Part shown: positions 16,994-26,373 of the stretch, one piece after another
How positions within the stretch are numbered: the stretch's first letter is position 1
Layout: each line of letters begins with the position of its first letter
Assembly: GCF_036227225.1 (NCBI RefSeq)
Contig: NZ_CP109444.1
Location: 2,108,001 to 2,172,000, forward strand
From: Streptomyces sp. NBC_01478
Lineage (GTDB): Bacteria; Actinomycetota; Actinomycetes; Streptomycetales; Streptomycetaceae
Direction: 5' to 3'
DNA length: 64,000 nucleotides
The notes under the pieces: model-generated
Told to the model about the DNA's origin: nothing
Databases searched by the model: none
The model's input: the letters and a program-made list of their open reading frames with translations, nothing else
Translations under genes and position numbers: made by a program

Positions 16994-18190
16994 ATGGACC
17001 TGCTGAACACGCTCGTGGACAAGGGGCTTCGGCGCGAGCTGCCGACCCGCGCGGAAGCACTCGCCGTCCTCGCCACCTCGGACGACGACCTGCTGGATGT
17101 CGTGGCCGCGGCCGGAAAGGTGCGCCGGCACTGGTTCGGCCGACGGGTGAAGCTCAACTATCTCGTCAACCTGAAGTCCGGCCTGTGCCCCGAGGACTGC
17201 TCGTACTGCTCGCAGCGGCTCGGCTCCAAGGCCGAGATCCTGAAGTACACGTGGCTGAAACCCGACGCTGCCTCCAAGGCGGCGGCGGCCGGAGTGGCGG
17301 GAGGCGCCAAGCGCGTCTGCCTGGTCGCCTCCGGCCGGGGTCCGACCGACCGGGACGTGGACCGGGTCGCGGGCACCATCAAGGCGATCAAGGACCAGAA
17401 CGAGGGCGTCGAGGTGTGCGCCTGCCTCGGCCTGCTCTCCGACGGCCAGGCCGACCGGCTGCGCGAGGCCGGCGCGGACGCCTACAACCACAACCTCAAC
17501 ACGTCCGAGTCGACGTACGGCGACATCACCACCACCCACACGTACGCCGACCGCGTCGACACCGTGCAGAAGGCGCACGCGGCCGGCCTGTCCGCCTGCT
17601 CCGGCCTGATCGCCGGCATGGGCGAGAGCGACGAGGACCTGGTCGACGTCGTCTTCTCGCTCCGGGACCTCGACCCGGACTCGGTGCCGGTGAACTTCCT
17701 GATCCCGATGGAGGGCACCCCGCTCGCCGCCGAGTGGCACCTCACCCCGCAGCGGTGTCTGCGCATCCTCGCGATGGTGCGGTTCGTCTGCCCGGACGTC
17801 GAGGTGCGGATCGCGGGCGGCCGTGAGGTCCACCTGCGCACGATGCAGCCCCTCGCCCTGAACCTCGCCAACTCGATCTTCCTCGGCGACTACCTGACGT
17901 CCGAGGGCCAGGCCGGCCAGGCCGACCTGGAGATGATCGCGGACGCCGGCTTCGAGGTGGAGGGCGCGGGCGAGGTGACGCTGCCGCAGCACCGGGCGGC
18001 GGCGGGCGGCTGCGGATCCCACGCGGAAGCCGATGCGGGCTGCGGATCGCACGAGGGCGCCGGGTGCGGGTCCCACGAGGGCGCCGGCGTCTGTGGCTCG
18101 GCCGCCGCGCCGCAGGTCGACGAGGTGCGTCGGGACCTGGTCTCCGTACGCCGCCGAGGTGCCGGAACGGATCTCGCGCCCAATGCCTGA
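16994..18190 (+). CDS. bioB: biotin synthase with Cys/His-rich C-terminal tail
   Basis: 398 residues from ATG 16994; the frame is open further upstream but that part overlaps bioF. It is a radical-SAM enzyme that inserts sulfur into dethiobiotin. The 4Fe-4S motif CxxxCxxC is Cys65-Cys69-Cys72 in [13 protein letters not shown], and the second-cluster residues fit the later Cys and Arg blocks ([24 protein letters not shown]). After the normal end of the barrel (about residue 330) the protein has a tail with four GCGSH or VCGS units ([20 protein letters not shown]). The tail is probably disordered and may bind metal. The last 8 bases overlap bioA. Confidence 0.95.
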   Translation: MDLLNTLVDKGLRRELPTRAEALAVLATSDDDLLDVVAAAGKVRRHWFGRRVKLNYLVNLKSGLCPEDCSYCSQRLGSKAEILKYTWLKPDAASKAAAAGVAGGAKRVCLVASGRGPTDRDVDRVAGTIKAIKDQNEGVEVCACLGLLSDGQADRLREAGADAYNHNLNTSESTYGDITTTHTYADRVDTVQKAHAAGLSACSGLIAGMGESDEDLVDVVFSLRDLDPDSVPVNFLIPMEGTPLAAEWHLTPQRCLRILAMVRFVCPDVEVRIAGGREVHLRTMQPLALNLANSIFLGDYLTSEGQAGQADLEMIADAGFEVEGAGEVTLPQHRAAAGGCGSHAEADAGCGSHEGAGCGSHEGAGVCGSAAAPQVDEVRRDLVSVRRRGAGTDLAPNA

Positions 18191-19475
18191 CCCGACCGGC
18201 CGCCTGCCCGTCGCCGAGCTGCTGGAACTGGACCGGCGGCACGTCTGGCATCCGTACGGTCCGATGCCCGGCCGTGCCGACCCGCTCGTCGTGGAGTCGG
18301 CGAGCGGGGTACGGCTCCGACTGGCGGGGGGCGGGGGCGAGTTGGTCGACGGGATGTCGTCCTGGTGGTCGGCGATCCACGGCTACAACCACCCCGTGCT
18401 CAACGAGGCCGCGCACGAGCAGCTCGGCCGGATGAGCCATGTCATGTTCGGCGGGCTCACGCACGAGCCCGCCGTACGACTGGCGAAGCTCCTTGTCGAC
18501 ATGTCTCCGGACGGCCTGGAACACGTCTTCCTCGCCGATTCAGGCTCGGTGTCGGTCGAGGTAGCGGTGAAGATGTGCCTCCAGTACTGGCGCTCGCTCG
18601 GCCGCCCCGCGAAGCAGCGCCTGCTGACCTGGCGCGGCGGCTACCACGGCGACACCTGGCAGCCGATGTCGGTGTGCGACCCCGAGGGCGGGATGCACGA
18701 ACTGTGGTCGGGAGTGCTCCCGCGCCAGGTGTTCGCAGACGCGCCTCCGGCCGCGAACGAGGAGTCGTACGCCACCCATCTGCGCGAGCTGATCGAACGG
18801 CACGCGCACGAGCTGGCCGCGGTGATCGTGGAGCCGGTCGTGCAGGGCGCGGGCGGGATGCGGTTCCACTCCCCCGCGTATCTGCGGGTGCTGCGCGAGG
18901 CGTGCGACGCGCATGACGTGCTGCTGGTGTTCGACGAGATCGCGACGGGTTTCGGTCGTACGGGGGCCATGTTCGCGGCGGAGCACGCGGCCGTCACCCC
19001 GGATGTGATGTGCGTGGGCAAGGCGCTGACCGGCGGCTACATGACGATGGCGGCGACGCTGTGCACGTCACGCGTGGCGGACGGCATCTCACGCGGCGAG
19101 GTGCCGGTCCTGGCCCACGGCCCGACCTTCATGGGCAACCCGCTGGCGGCTGCCGTGGCCTGCGCCTCGCTCGAACTCCTCCTGAACCAGGACTGGTTGG
19201 CGGAGGTCAAGCGCATCGAGGCGGGCCTGCGGGAGGGCCTGGCCCCGGCGTCACAGATCCCCGGCGTCCGGGACGTCCGCGTCCTGGGCGCCATCGGCGT
19301 GGTGCAGCTCGACCACGACGTGGACATGAAGGCCGCCACGGACGCGGCCGTACGCGAGGGCGTGTGGCTGCGGCCGTTCCGCGACCTCGTCTACACGATG
19401 CCGCCGTACGTCACGAACGACGCCGACCTGGCTCGGATCGCCCGCGCGGTGTGCGCGGCGGCGCGGGAGGGATGA
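18183..19475 (+). CDS. bioA: adenosylmethionine-8-amino-7-oxononanoate aminotransferase
   Basis: 430 residues. It is a class III PLP aminotransferase using SAM as amino donor to convert 8-amino-7-oxononanoate to 7,8-diaminononanoate. Landmarks: HVWHPYGPM (20-28), [14 protein letters not shown], the [14 protein letters not shown] phosphate loop, [13 protein letters not shown]-binding Asp251 in [13 protein letters not shown], Lys280 in [12 protein letters not shown]. The ATG at 18183 overlaps the bioB stop within ATGCCTGA, indicating translational coupling; upstream starts in this frame would be inside bioB. Confidence 0.95.
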   Translation: MPDPTGRLPVAELLELDRRHVWHPYGPMPGRADPLVVESASGVRLRLAGGGGELVDGMSSWWSAIHGYNHPVLNEAAHEQLGRMSHVMFGGLTHEPAVRLAKLLVDMSPDGLEHVFLADSGSVSVEVAVKMCLQYWRSLGRPAKQRLLTWRGGYHGDTWQPMSVCDPEGGMHELWSGVLPRQVFADAPPAANEESYATHLRELIERHAHELAAVIVEPVVQGAGGMRFHSPAYLRVLREACDAHDVLLVFDEIATGFGRTGAMFAAEHAAVTPDVMCVGKALTGGYMTMAATLCTSRVADGISRGEVPVLAHGPTFMGNPLAAAVACASLELLLNQDWLAEVKRIEAGLREGLAPASQIPGVRDVRVLGAIGVVQLDHDVDMKAATDAAVREGVWLRPFRDLVYTMPPYVTNDADLARIARAVCAAAREG

Positions 19476-19476
19476 C

Positions 19477-20217
19477 ATGCCGGTACTGGTGATCACGGGC
19501 ACGGGCACGGAGGTCGGCAAGACGATCACCACGGCCGCCGTGGCCGCGGCGGCCCTCGCGGCCGGCCGCACGGTGGCCGTCCTGAAGCCCGCCCAGACGG
19601 GTCTACGGCCGGACGAGCGCGGTGACGCCGACGAGGTCGCGAGGCTCGCGGGCGCCGTGACGACGGCCGAACTCGCCCGTTACCCCGAGCCGTTGGCCCC
19701 CGGCACGGCGGCACGCAGGGCCGGCATGACTCCGGTCCGTCCGCACGAAGTGGCCGAAGCCGCTCAGAAGTTGGCCACCGAGCACGACCTGGTGCTGGTC
19801 GAGGGTGCGGGCGGGCTGCTCGTACGGTTCGACGAGGAGGGCGGCACGCTGGCGGACGCGGCGCGGCTGCTGAACGCCCCGGTCCTGGTGGTGGCGTCGG
19901 CGGGCCTGGGCACCCTGAACACGACGGAACTGACGGCCCGTGAACTCCGTTCCCAGAGCCTCGACTTGCTGGGCGTGGTGATCGGCAGTTGGCCCACCAC
20001 CCCTGATCTGGCGTCCCGTTGCAATGTGGCCGACCTGCCGGAGGTGGCGGGGGCACCGCTGCTCGGGGCGTTGCCGGAGGGGGCGGGCACGCTTGCGCCT
20101 GCCGACTTCCGTGCGGCGGCGCCGAGTTGGGTGGCGCCGGGGCTTGACGGGGTGTGGGACGCGGAGGTGTTCCGGGGGCGGGAGGCACCGCCTTCCCGGA
20201 ACGGCGGCGTGTCTTAG
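19477..20217 (+). CDS. bioD: dethiobiotin synthetase
   Basis: 246 residues. It closes the ureido ring of dethiobiotin from diaminononanoate, CO2 and ATP. The P-loop GTGTEVGKT is at residues 8-16, the substrate Lys in VLKPAQTG about 35-42, and VEGAGGLLV about 108-116. It starts one base after the bioA stop, so bioB-bioA-bioD form one operon. A GTCCGC-TTCG-GCGGAC hairpin follows the stop codon. Confidence 0.95.
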   Translation: MPVLVITGTGTEVGKTITTAAVAAAALAAGRTVAVLKPAQTGLRPDERGDADEVARLAGAVTTAELARYPEPLAPGTAARRAGMTPVRPHEVAEAAQKLATEHDLVLVEGAGGLLVRFDEEGGTLADAARLLNAPVLVVASAGLGTLNTTELTARELRSQSLDLLGVVIGSWPTTPDLASRCNVADLPEVAGAPLLGALPEGAGTLAPADFRAAAPSWVAPGLDGVWDAEVFRGREAPPSRNGGVS

Positions 20218-20221
20218 AGGC

Positions 20222-20237
20222 GTCCGCTTCGGCGGAC
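20222..20237 (+). terminator. TTCG-loop hairpin after bioD
   Basis: GTCCGC-TTCG-GCGGAC begins four bases past the bioD stop. UUCG tetraloops on GC stems are very stable. It probably ends the bio operon before the convergent LuxR gene. Confidence 0.65.
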
Positions 20238-20311
20238 TGTCGGCGCTCTGGCGGGCGGCGTGCCTCTTCGACAGGCGGGCGCGCCCCGCCTCCCCTCGCG
20301 TGCGGCGCGCT

Positions 20312-23128
20312 CTAAGACGCCTCCCCTTCCGCCAGCAGCCTCACCAGTTCGATCCGTGACCGGATGCCCAACCGGCTGAAGACGCCGCGCAGATGGTGGT
20401 CGATCGTGCGTGGGCTGAGGGCGAGGCGGACGGCGATCTCGCGGTTGGTGGCGCCGTCGGCGGCCATGCGGGCGACCATCAGTTGCTGGGCCGTCAGGCT
20501 GGCGGCAGGTGTGGGAAGGGCGGTCGCGGCCACGGGTGTGCCGAGGGCGCGGAGTTCGGCTCGGGCCTGGGCGGCGCAGTGCGGGGCGCCGAAGGACTCG
20601 AAGGCCTCCAGCGAGGTGTGCAGGCGGTCGCGGGCCTCGGTACGGCGGCGCAGCCGGCGCAGCGTACCGCCCAACAGCAGCTCGGTGCGGGCCCGTTCGA
20701 AGTCACGGGTGCCGCGTGCGTGCAGGTCGAGGGCGCTGCGGTAGTGCTCGACGGCTTCGGCGCCGGGTGCGAGCAGGGCCCGGCAACGGGCGCTCAGGGC
20801 AAGGTCGTCGGGGCTGCGGACCGCACGTGCCCAGCGGTCGTAGTCGGCGTGTGCGGCACGGGCGATGCGGGTGTCGCCGCTGCGGGCGGCGGCCTCGACG
20901 TAGTGCGGGGTGGCGAGGTGTCGTATCGCCCGGTGGCCGTGGCCCGGGCCGAACCCGGCGAGCGCGCGCAGCCGGGCCGCGGCGGCGGCGAAGCGGCCAC
21001 TGCTGAGGTCGAGGTAGGCGAGCGCCCATTGGGCGAGGGCGGCCGGCAGTCCCAGGCCCCGGCCGAGGGCGAACGAGCGGGCGGCGGCGGCACGTTCGCG
21101 ACAGACGTCGCCGTCTCCGGTGAGCGCCGCGAACATGGCGAGCGCGGCCTGCAGATGGCAGGCGCCGTTGTCCTGGCCGGTGGCGTGCGCCTGCCACAGG
21201 GCGTCCGCCGTGGCCGTCTCGGCGGCCCTCGCGTGCCCGGTCCAGAACTCGGCGTACGCCCGGAACTCCATCGCCTGCGACACGACCACGGTCGCACCAC
21301 GCGCCCGGGCCGAGGCCGCCGCCCGCACGGTGGCGGTGGTGGCGCGGGTGTGGTCGCCGAGCATCAGCGCGGCGATCCCGGCGTGGATGAGGAGGGTGGG
21401 GTCACCGCCGGGGCCGCATCTCCCGGCGGCGGCCTTGAGCAGGTCCCGCGCGTCCTCGTACCGCCCCTCGAAGGCGGCGGCCAGTCCCCCGAGCGTCCCG
21501 TGCGGCACGATCCCGACCCGGAAGGCGACAGCCGCCGCCTCCCGGCAGCGTCTCAGGTCCCCGGTGTAGACGGCGGCCTCGGTGGCCCGGGCGAGAAGGT
21601 GAACCGCGTTGTCAGGGGCGGCAGTCCGGGGCACGGCGGCGGGCCGCGCTGCGACGGTCGTTCGGGGCGGGGCGGTAGTCCCGGACTCTGCGGCCGTCGC
21701 GGGGGCCGAGGTAGTCGCGGGGGCCGAGGTAGTCGCGGGCGCTGCGGGCGTCCCAGGCGTCGCGGACACCGCGGCCGTCCCGGCCGTCGCAGGCGTCCTG
21801 GGCATCCCGGGCACCGCGGCCGTCCCGGGCATCCCGGCCGTCGCGGACACCGCGGCCGTCCCCGGCGTCGCGGACACCGCCGCCGCCCCGGCCGTCGCAG
21901 GCATCCCGGCCGTCGCAGACGTCCCGGGCATCCCGGCCGTCCCGGGCACCGCGGCCGTCCCGGGCACCGCGGCCGTCCCGGGCATCGCAGACGCCGCAGC
22001 CGTCGCAGACTCCGCAGCCGAAGAGCCGACGGACTTCGCCGCGCCCTTAGGCGTCGCGTCCACGCAGGGGGTCTCCGGGGACGGTGCGTCCGCGCAGGCG
22101 GCCTCCGGTGACGGCGCGTCCGCGCGTGCCCCTGCCGCGGACAGCGCCGAACGTGGCGCCTGCGCAGACGCCACCTCCGTGCGTCCCGTCGCAGCCAAGG
22201 CCGCCTCTGTCACCCGTGTCGCCTCCGGCCCTCCCCCACGCCTCGCCCCGTCCGTCCCCGCCCGCACCACCGCCACCAGCAACGCGTCGAACGCCTCCGC
22301 CGCGTTTCCCGCCCGCAGCGCGAACACCCCGTTCAACGCGTCGCTGTCCGTCGCGGCGGCGAGTCTTCGGGCGCGGTCGCCCTCGCCGGACTGCCAGGCG
22401 TCGCCGGCGGCGCGGTTGAGGAGGCGGGACTGTTCGCGGGGGTCGCCGGCGAGCGCGGCGGCGCGTTCCACCAGGGCGCAGGCGAGGGCGTGTTCACCCG
22501 CGTCCCGGGCCTTCCGCGCCGCCGTACGGAGTTCCGCGGTGAGCCGCACGCTGGGGCCGAGCGCTCCCGCTCCCCGATGCCAGGACCGCCGCGGTGTCTC
22601 GCCCTCGGCACGCAACACCCGTGCCAGCAACCGGTGTACGTCACGCCGGTCCGCCGGTGACCCGGTCTCGTACGCGGCGATCCTCGTCCACGCGTCCCGG
22701 AAGACGACCCCGCCGGCCGTCGTATGGGCGACTCCGGCCGTCTCGGCGGCTTCCAGCGGCCGGGTGTCGAGCCGGGCCGCCGCGACCGCGCGCAGGAAGG
22801 CGTGGGTGGGGACGGGGTACTGGTCGGCCGCGGCGAGCAGCAGGAGCAGCCGTGTGTCGTCGGGCAGGGACCGGATCTCCCGGCGGTGCCGGCTCAGCAA
22901 CTCCGGCGCCAGGGACGCCGGTTCGGTCGGGAGGGGGTCGAGGCCCGCGACCTGGCGTGGGGTCAGGCGCGGGAGAAGTTCGGCGGCGGCGCGTGGATCG
23001 CCGTACACAACGCGGAGCAGCCGGATGCGGACCCCTTCGGGGAGCCGGGGGTCGAGGGTTCGCCCTGTGTCGATGCGCGACGGTGGCGAAGTGCGGTCTA
23101 GAGAAGTGGGGTTCACCGGAGTCAGCAC
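20312..23128 (-). CDS. large LuxR-type regulator with repeat-rich linker
   Basis: 938 residues from GTG 23128. The C-terminus is a LuxR/GerE HTH (LTAQQLMVARMAADGATNRE, then IAVRLALSPRTIDHHLRGVF) at about 875-935. The middle (about 500-860) is Ala/Arg-rich helical repeat of the TPR-like kind found in LAL regulators. The N-terminus (about 20-310) resembles the helical part after the NTPase of LAL proteins, but no Walker A motif is visible, so the ATPase module seems absent. Between about 340 and 490 is a low-complexity segment of PGTAAV, SATAG and APATTS units, matching a repetitive stretch of DNA at about 21650-22060. It faces bioD and diverges from the lipase. Confidence 0.85.
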   Translation of the reverse strand: MLTPVNPTSLDRTSPPSRIDTGRTLDPRLPEGVRIRLLRVVYGDPRAAAELLPRLTPRQVAGLDPLPTEPASLAPELLSRHRREIRSLPDDTRLLLLLAAADQYPVPTHAFLRAVAAARLDTRPLEAAETAGVAHTTAGGVVFRDAWTRIAAYETGSPADRRDVHRLLARVLRAEGETPRRSWHRGAGALGPSVRLTAELRTAARKARDAGEHALACALVERAAALAGDPREQSRLLNRAAGDAWQSGEGDRARRLAAATDSDALNGVFALRAGNAAEAFDALLVAVVRAGTDGARRGGGPEATRVTEAALAATGRTEVASAQAPRSALSAAGARADAPSPEAACADAPSPETPCVDATPKGAAKSVGSSAAESATAAASAMPGTAAVPGTAAVPGTAGMPGTSATAGMPATAGAAAVSATPGTAAVSATAGMPGTAAVPGMPRTPATAGTAAVSATPGTPAAPATTSAPATTSAPATAAESGTTAPPRTTVAARPAAVPRTAAPDNAVHLLARATEAAVYTGDLRRCREAAAVAFRVGIVPHGTLGGLAAAFEGRYEDARDLLKAAAGRCGPGGDPTLLIHAGIAALMLGDHTRATTATVRAAASARARGATVVVSQAMEFRAYAEFWTGHARAAETATADALWQAHATGQDNGACHLQAALAMFAALTGDGDVCRERAAAARSFALGRGLGLPAALAQWALAYLDLSSGRFAAAAARLRALAGFGPGHGHRAIRHLATPHYVEAAARSGDTRIARAAHADYDRWARAVRSPDDLALSARCRALLAPGAEAVEHYRSALDLHARGTRDFERARTELLLGGTLRRLRRRTEARDRLHTSLEAFESFGAPHCAAQARAELRALGTPVAATALPTPAASLTAQQLMVARMAADGATNREIAVRLALSPRTIDHHLRGVFSRLGIRSRIELVRLLAEGEAS
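21650..22060 (-). repeat. degenerate GC-rich coding repeat inside the LuxR gene
   Basis: Short units such as GTCCCGGGCACCGCGGCC and GTCGCGGACACC recur in imperfect tandem across about 400 bases. Units keep the reading frame and encode Pro/Gly/Thr/Ala peptides. Such arrays change length easily by slippage or recombination. Confidence 0.7.
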
Positions 23129-23243
23129 ACAACTGACGTTACTGGCGAGTTAATTCACCCGTAAAGACCGGCGATTTCGCCGATGCGGCGCGCGTAGACC
23201 CCCGCTGACACTCCTGACAACCCCACCCGTATCAGGAGGCATC

Positions 23244-23930
23244 ATGCAGCGCCACAAGCGTCGCATCGCCACGGCCCTGTCGGCCGTGACCACCTCGCTC
23301 CTTCTGTCACTCTCCCTGGCCTCGACGCCCGCTCATGCGGCGAGCCACGATCCCATCGTCTTCGTGCACGGCCTGAGCGGTTCGGCGAGCGGCTGGGACG
23401 ACTGGGTCGCGGACTTCGAGGCCGACGGCTACTCCTCGTCCGAGCTGTTCGCGTGGTCGTACGACTGGACGCAGTCGAACGTGACGACCGCCTCGCAACT
23501 GGCGACCGAGGTCAAGAGCGTGCTCGCGCAGACCGGTGCGTCGAAGGTCGACATCGTCGGTCACTCCATGGGGACGCTCAGTTCCCGCTACTTCCTGAAG
23601 AACCTGAGCGGTACGTCGTACGTGGACCACTTCGTGTCCGTCGCCGGGGTCAACCACGGCACCTCCATCGCCTCGCTGTGCGGCTGGCTGTACACGTCCT
23701 GCAAGGAGATGCAGACCGGGAGTTCCTTCCTCACCGCGCTCAACTCCGGTGACGAGACGCCCGGCAGTGTGTCGTACGCGGCCTACTGGTCGGACTGCGA
23801 CGAGGCGATCAACCCGGACACCTCGGCCGAGCTGAGCGGCGCGACCAACGTCGACGTCGGGTGCCTCTCGCACACCGACATGAACAACAACTACGGCGTC
23901 TACGAGCAGGTCCGGGACTTCATCTCCTGA
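23244..23930 (+). CDS. secreted triacylglycerol lipase (alpha/beta hydrolase)
   Basis: 228 residues with an AGGAGG ribosome-binding site at 23236-23241. The signal peptide (MQRHKRRIA, then a Leu-rich core, cut near AHA-AS at 31-33) marks it as secreted. The oxyanion-hole HG is in [16 protein letters not shown] (39-54) and the nucleophile is Ser108 in GHSMG. A His near the C-terminus in LSHTDMNNN and an Asp upstream complete a likely triad. Four Cys in the C-terminal half could form two disulfides. Family knowledge: class 2 lipases of this type hydrolyse extracellular lipids and esters. Confidence 0.9.
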   Translation: MQRHKRRIATALSAVTTSLLLSLSLASTPAHAASHDPIVFVHGLSGSASGWDDWVADFEADGYSSSELFAWSYDWTQSNVTTASQLATEVKSVLAQTGASKVDIVGHSMGTLSSRYFLKNLSGTSYVDHFVSVAGVNHGTSIASLCGWLYTSCKEMQTGSSFLTALNSGDETPGSVSYAAYWSDCDEAINPDTSAELSGATNVDVGCLSHTDMNNNYGVYEQVRDFIS

Positions 23931-24025
23931 CCCGGCCGGGGGCAGCAGCGGGGGTGGTCAAGGCCGGCAAGGGGGACAATCACGGTAGGGACCGGTTTCG
24001 GCCCGGTCCGGCCCGGGAGGTCGCC

Positions 24026-24712
24026 ATGCCGCTACGGTCCGCAGGCTCCGGCACTGTGCCGCGGGACGCCGTCCACCACCCGCTGTTCGCCCGTTACTAC
24101 GCCCGTTTCAGCGTGAGCGCCGAGTCGCGGCTCGGTATCGCCGGGATGCGGGACCGGCTGCTCGGCGGGCTCTCCGGGCGGGTGATCGAGATCGGGGCCG
24201 GGAACGGCCTGAACTTCGCGCACTATCCGGGCGCCGTCTCGGAGGTCGTCGCGATCGAACCGGAGCGGACGCTACGGCAGTTGGCCGCGGAGGCCGCGCT
24301 CCGCTCCGAGGTGCCTGTCGACGTGGTGCCGGGCGCGGCGGAGAAGCTGCCCGTCAAAGGCGAGGCCTTCGACGCGGTCGTCCTCTCGCTGGTGCTGTGC
24401 AGCGTGCGCGACGTCCCGCGGGCGCTCGCGGAGGTACGGCGGGTGCTGCGGCCCGGCGGCGTCGTGCGGTTCTTCGAGCACGGCCGGGGCGGCGGACCGG
24501 CGATGGCGTTCACCCAGCGCGCCCTGGACCGCACGTTGTGGCCACCGCTGAACGGCGGCTGCCATCTGGCCCGCGACCCGGTCGCCGCGCTGCGCGACGC
24601 GGGGTTCGAACTCGGGCCGTACCGGCGGGTGTCGATCCCGGAGAAGGGCCCGACCCTGCCGACCTCCTACTGCGTCCTGGGGACGGCCTGGCGCCCGGTC
24701 ACGGACGCGTGA
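24026..24712 (+). CDS. class I SAM-dependent methyltransferase
   Basis: 228 residues from ATG 24026; earlier starts run back into the lipase gene. Motif I is VIEIGAGNGLNFAHYP (about 53-68), the acidic residue after strand 2 is in VAIEPE, and the motif IV/V regions read FDAVVLSLVLCSVRD and RVLRPGGVVRFFEHGRGG. This is the UbiE/METTL7-like small-molecule group, substrate unknown. It stands alone. Its stop TGA abuts the stop of the convergent toxin gene, giving TGATCA. Confidence 0.85.
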   Translation: MPLRSAGSGTVPRDAVHHPLFARYYARFSVSAESRLGIAGMRDRLLGGLSGRVIEIGAGNGLNFAHYPGAVSEVVAIEPERTLRQLAAEAALRSEVPVDVVPGAAEKLPVKGEAFDAVVLSLVLCSVRDVPRALAEVRRVLRPGGVVRFFEHGRGGGPAMAFTQRALDRTLWPPLNGGCHLARDPVAALRDAGFELGPYRRVSIPEKGPTLPTSYCVLGTAWRPVTDA

Positions 24713-25087
24713 TCACAGGCTCCACTGGCGCAGCTCGTGCGCGATGTCGTCGACCGATGCCTCGCCGCTCTTCACCAACCGGGCCAGATCTCGGACCTGT
24801 TCGGGCGAGGTGACGACCTTCAGGCCGCTGGCGACGAGGTAGGCGTACGCGACGGCGGAGGCGAAGAGGGCGTTGGAGCGCTCCAACGCGGGGACGTGGA
24901 TGAGGAGTTGGAGTAAGGCGGCGGCGCGGGCGTGCGGGCTGTCGTAGACCGGGACGTCGAATATGTCGGCCTGGTGGCGGGCGACGGCGGCGACGAGCGC
25001 GCCCCAGTCGGTGACCGCGGGGTCTCCGGGGGTCTTCTGTTCGGCGAGCATCAGCAGCCAGGCGAGGTCGATCCTGAGGTTGTTCAA
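24713..25087 (-). CDS. Fic/Doc-like toxin of a toxin-antitoxin pair
   Basis: 124 residues, the size of Doc toxins, four bases downstream of an antitoxin gene. The segment LLIHVPALERSNALFASAVA (about 61-80) sits where Doc proteins have HPFxDGNKRTAxxAA, followed by the usual helix AYLVASGLKV. His64 is kept, but the FxDGN core is replaced (VPALERSN), so AMPylation or phosphotransfer by the standard mechanism is doubtful. To my knowledge related Streptomyces proteins are annotated as the toxin component of Fic-family modules. Function as a toxin is inferred from gene order and fold similarity. Confidence 0.7.
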   Translation of the reverse strand: MNNLRIDLAWLLMLAEQKTPGDPAVTDWGALVAAVARHQADIFDVPVYDSPHARAAALLQLLIHVPALERSNALFASAVAYAYLVASGLKVVTSPEQVRDLARLVKSGEASVDDIAHELRQWSL

Positions 25088-25091
25088 GGGA

Positions 25092-25331
25092 TCAGCGGCG
25101 ACCTTCGCGGGAGTGCTCCCCGTCGGTGCCGAACTCGTCGGCGAAGACGGACTCGTACTGCTTCATGAAGTCGGCGGCGGCCTCGACGAACGTGTGGCCG
25201 ACCTCGCCGGTGTCCTGTCTGACCAGCTCTTCTATGTAGCGGTTGACGCTCATCCCACGGGCCAGGGCACGCTCACGGGCCGCGCGGGCGGTGCCCTCGT
25301 CCACGCGCACGTTCAACTGGGTCTTCGCCAT
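25092..25331 (-). CDS. ribbon-helix-helix-type antitoxin
   Basis: 79 residues. The N-terminal KTQLNVRVDEGTARAARERA, then LARGMSVNRYIEELVRQD, is a ribbon-helix-helix DNA-binding domain; the C-terminal 35 residues (HTFVEAAADFMKQYESVFAD) would form the toxin-neutralising tail, as in Phd/RHH antitoxins. It precedes the toxin by four bases, the standard order. A perfect inverted repeat overlaps its promoter (25340-25359), which suggests autoregulation by the complex. The start follows the likely -10 region very closely, so the leader is short. Confidence 0.75.
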   Translation of the reverse strand: MAKTQLNVRVDEGTARAARERALARGMSVNRYIEELVRQDTGEVGHTFVEAAADFMKQYESVFADEFGTDGEHSREGRR

Positions 25332-25339
25332 ACCTAGAC

Positions 25340-25359
25340 GCTAGCGCCGGACCGCTAGC
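25340..25359 (-). promoter_or_regulatory. toxin-antitoxin operator palindrome
   Basis: GCTAGCG-CCGGAC-CGCTAGC has perfect 7-base arms, ending nine bases upstream of the antitoxin ATG. On the coding strand the arm contains TAGCGT, a plausible -10 element, so binding would block RNA polymerase. Confidence 0.65.
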
Positions 25360-25538
25360 ATCGGCAAGGGCTCAGCCCGTGGGTGGAGAGTGCCCCTTAC
25401 ACCGGTATCGGGGGCCCGACCTGGGGTGGAGACCGCCTCGGCCGCACGGGGGATATCGGCTGTGCGGCGCGTCACACTAGGCTCGGCCCGGAGTACAGAG
25501 TCGGCACGTCCACAGTGAGGGAATCCCAGGGGGCTGTC

Positions 25539-26369
25539 TTGTCCACATCCGCTGCGGAGCACGCCCCGGGTCAGGCCCCGGCCGACCGGATCGCGGCCCG
25601 CGCCCAAGGTCTGACCAAGGCGTACGGCTCGGGCGAGACGACCGTGCTCGCCCTGGACTCGGTGGACGTGGACATCGCGCGCGGCCGTTTCACCGCGGTC
25701 ATGGGCCCTTCGGGCTCGGGAAAGTCCACGCTGATGCACTGCCTGGCGGGACTCGACACCGTCTCGGCCGGGCAGGTGTGGCTCGGCGACACCGAGATCA
25801 CGGGGCTGAAGGACCGCGAGCTGACCCGGCTGCGCCGGGACCGGATCGGGTTCATGTTCCAGTCGTTCAACCTCATCCCGACCCTGAACGCGGCCGAGAA
25901 CATCACGCTGCCGATGGACATCGCCGGCCAGAAACCGGACCAGAAGTGGCTGGACCAGGTCATCGACGCGCTCGGGCTGCGGGACCGGCTGGGGCACCGG
26001 CCGTCCCAGCTCTCCGGAGGCCAGCAGCAGCGCGTGGCGTGCGCGCGGGCGCTCGCCTCCCGCCCCGAGCTGATCTTCGCCGACGAGCCGACCGGCAACC
26101 TCGACTCACGGGCGGGCCTCGAAGTCCTCGGCTTCCTGCGCGGCGCCGTCGACGATCTCGGCCAGACCGTGGTCATGGTCACCCACGACCCGGGCGCCGC
26201 CGCCCACTCCGACCTGGTGCTCTTCCTCGGGGACGGGCGGATCGTGGACGAGATGGAGCGGCCGACGGCGGAGGCCGTACTGGAACGGATGAAGCGGTTC
26301 GACCTCACCCGTAGCCCCTTCGACGGCCCCTCCTCGGACGGGACCGACGTATCCCTCGACAAGGACTGA
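25539..26369 (+). CDS. MacB/LolD-type ABC transporter ATPase
   Basis: About 276 residues if started at TTG 25539, which has an AGGGGG ribosome-binding stretch; GTG 25515 is an alternative. Walker A is GPSGSGKST (about 55-63), Q-loop MFQSFNLIPTLNAAEN, signature LSGGQQQRVACARAL, Walker B LIFADEPTGNLDS and the switch His in VTHDPG. This is the ATPase class that drives MacB/LolCDE/FtsX-type exporters. It is four bases ahead of the permease gene, so the two form one transporter operon. Substrate unknown. Confidence 0.93.
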   Translation: MSTSAAEHAPGQAPADRIAARAQGLTKAYGSGETTVLALDSVDVDIARGRFTAVMGPSGSGKSTLMHCLAGLDTVSAGQVWLGDTEITGLKDRELTRLRRDRIGFMFQSFNLIPTLNAAENITLPMDIAGQKPDQKWLDQVIDALGLRDRLGHRPSQLSGGQQQRVACARALASRPELIFADEPTGNLDSRAGLEVLGFLRGAVDDLGQTVVMVTHDPGAAAHSDLVLFLGDGRIVDEMERPTAEAVLERMKRFDLTRSPFDGPSSDGTDVSLDKD

Positions 26370-26373
26370 ACCC

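Noticed and set aside
20393..23153. large plus-strand ORFs opposite the LuxR gene
   Set aside because: Composition is Gly/Arg- or Ala/Ser-rich without domains, while the minus strand ends in a clear LuxR HTH.
23150..23243. RecA-NDp promoter between the LuxR and lipase genes
   Set aside because: On the minus strand TTGTCAGGAG is present, but the GTG end of the box and the spaced TAnnnT do not fit.
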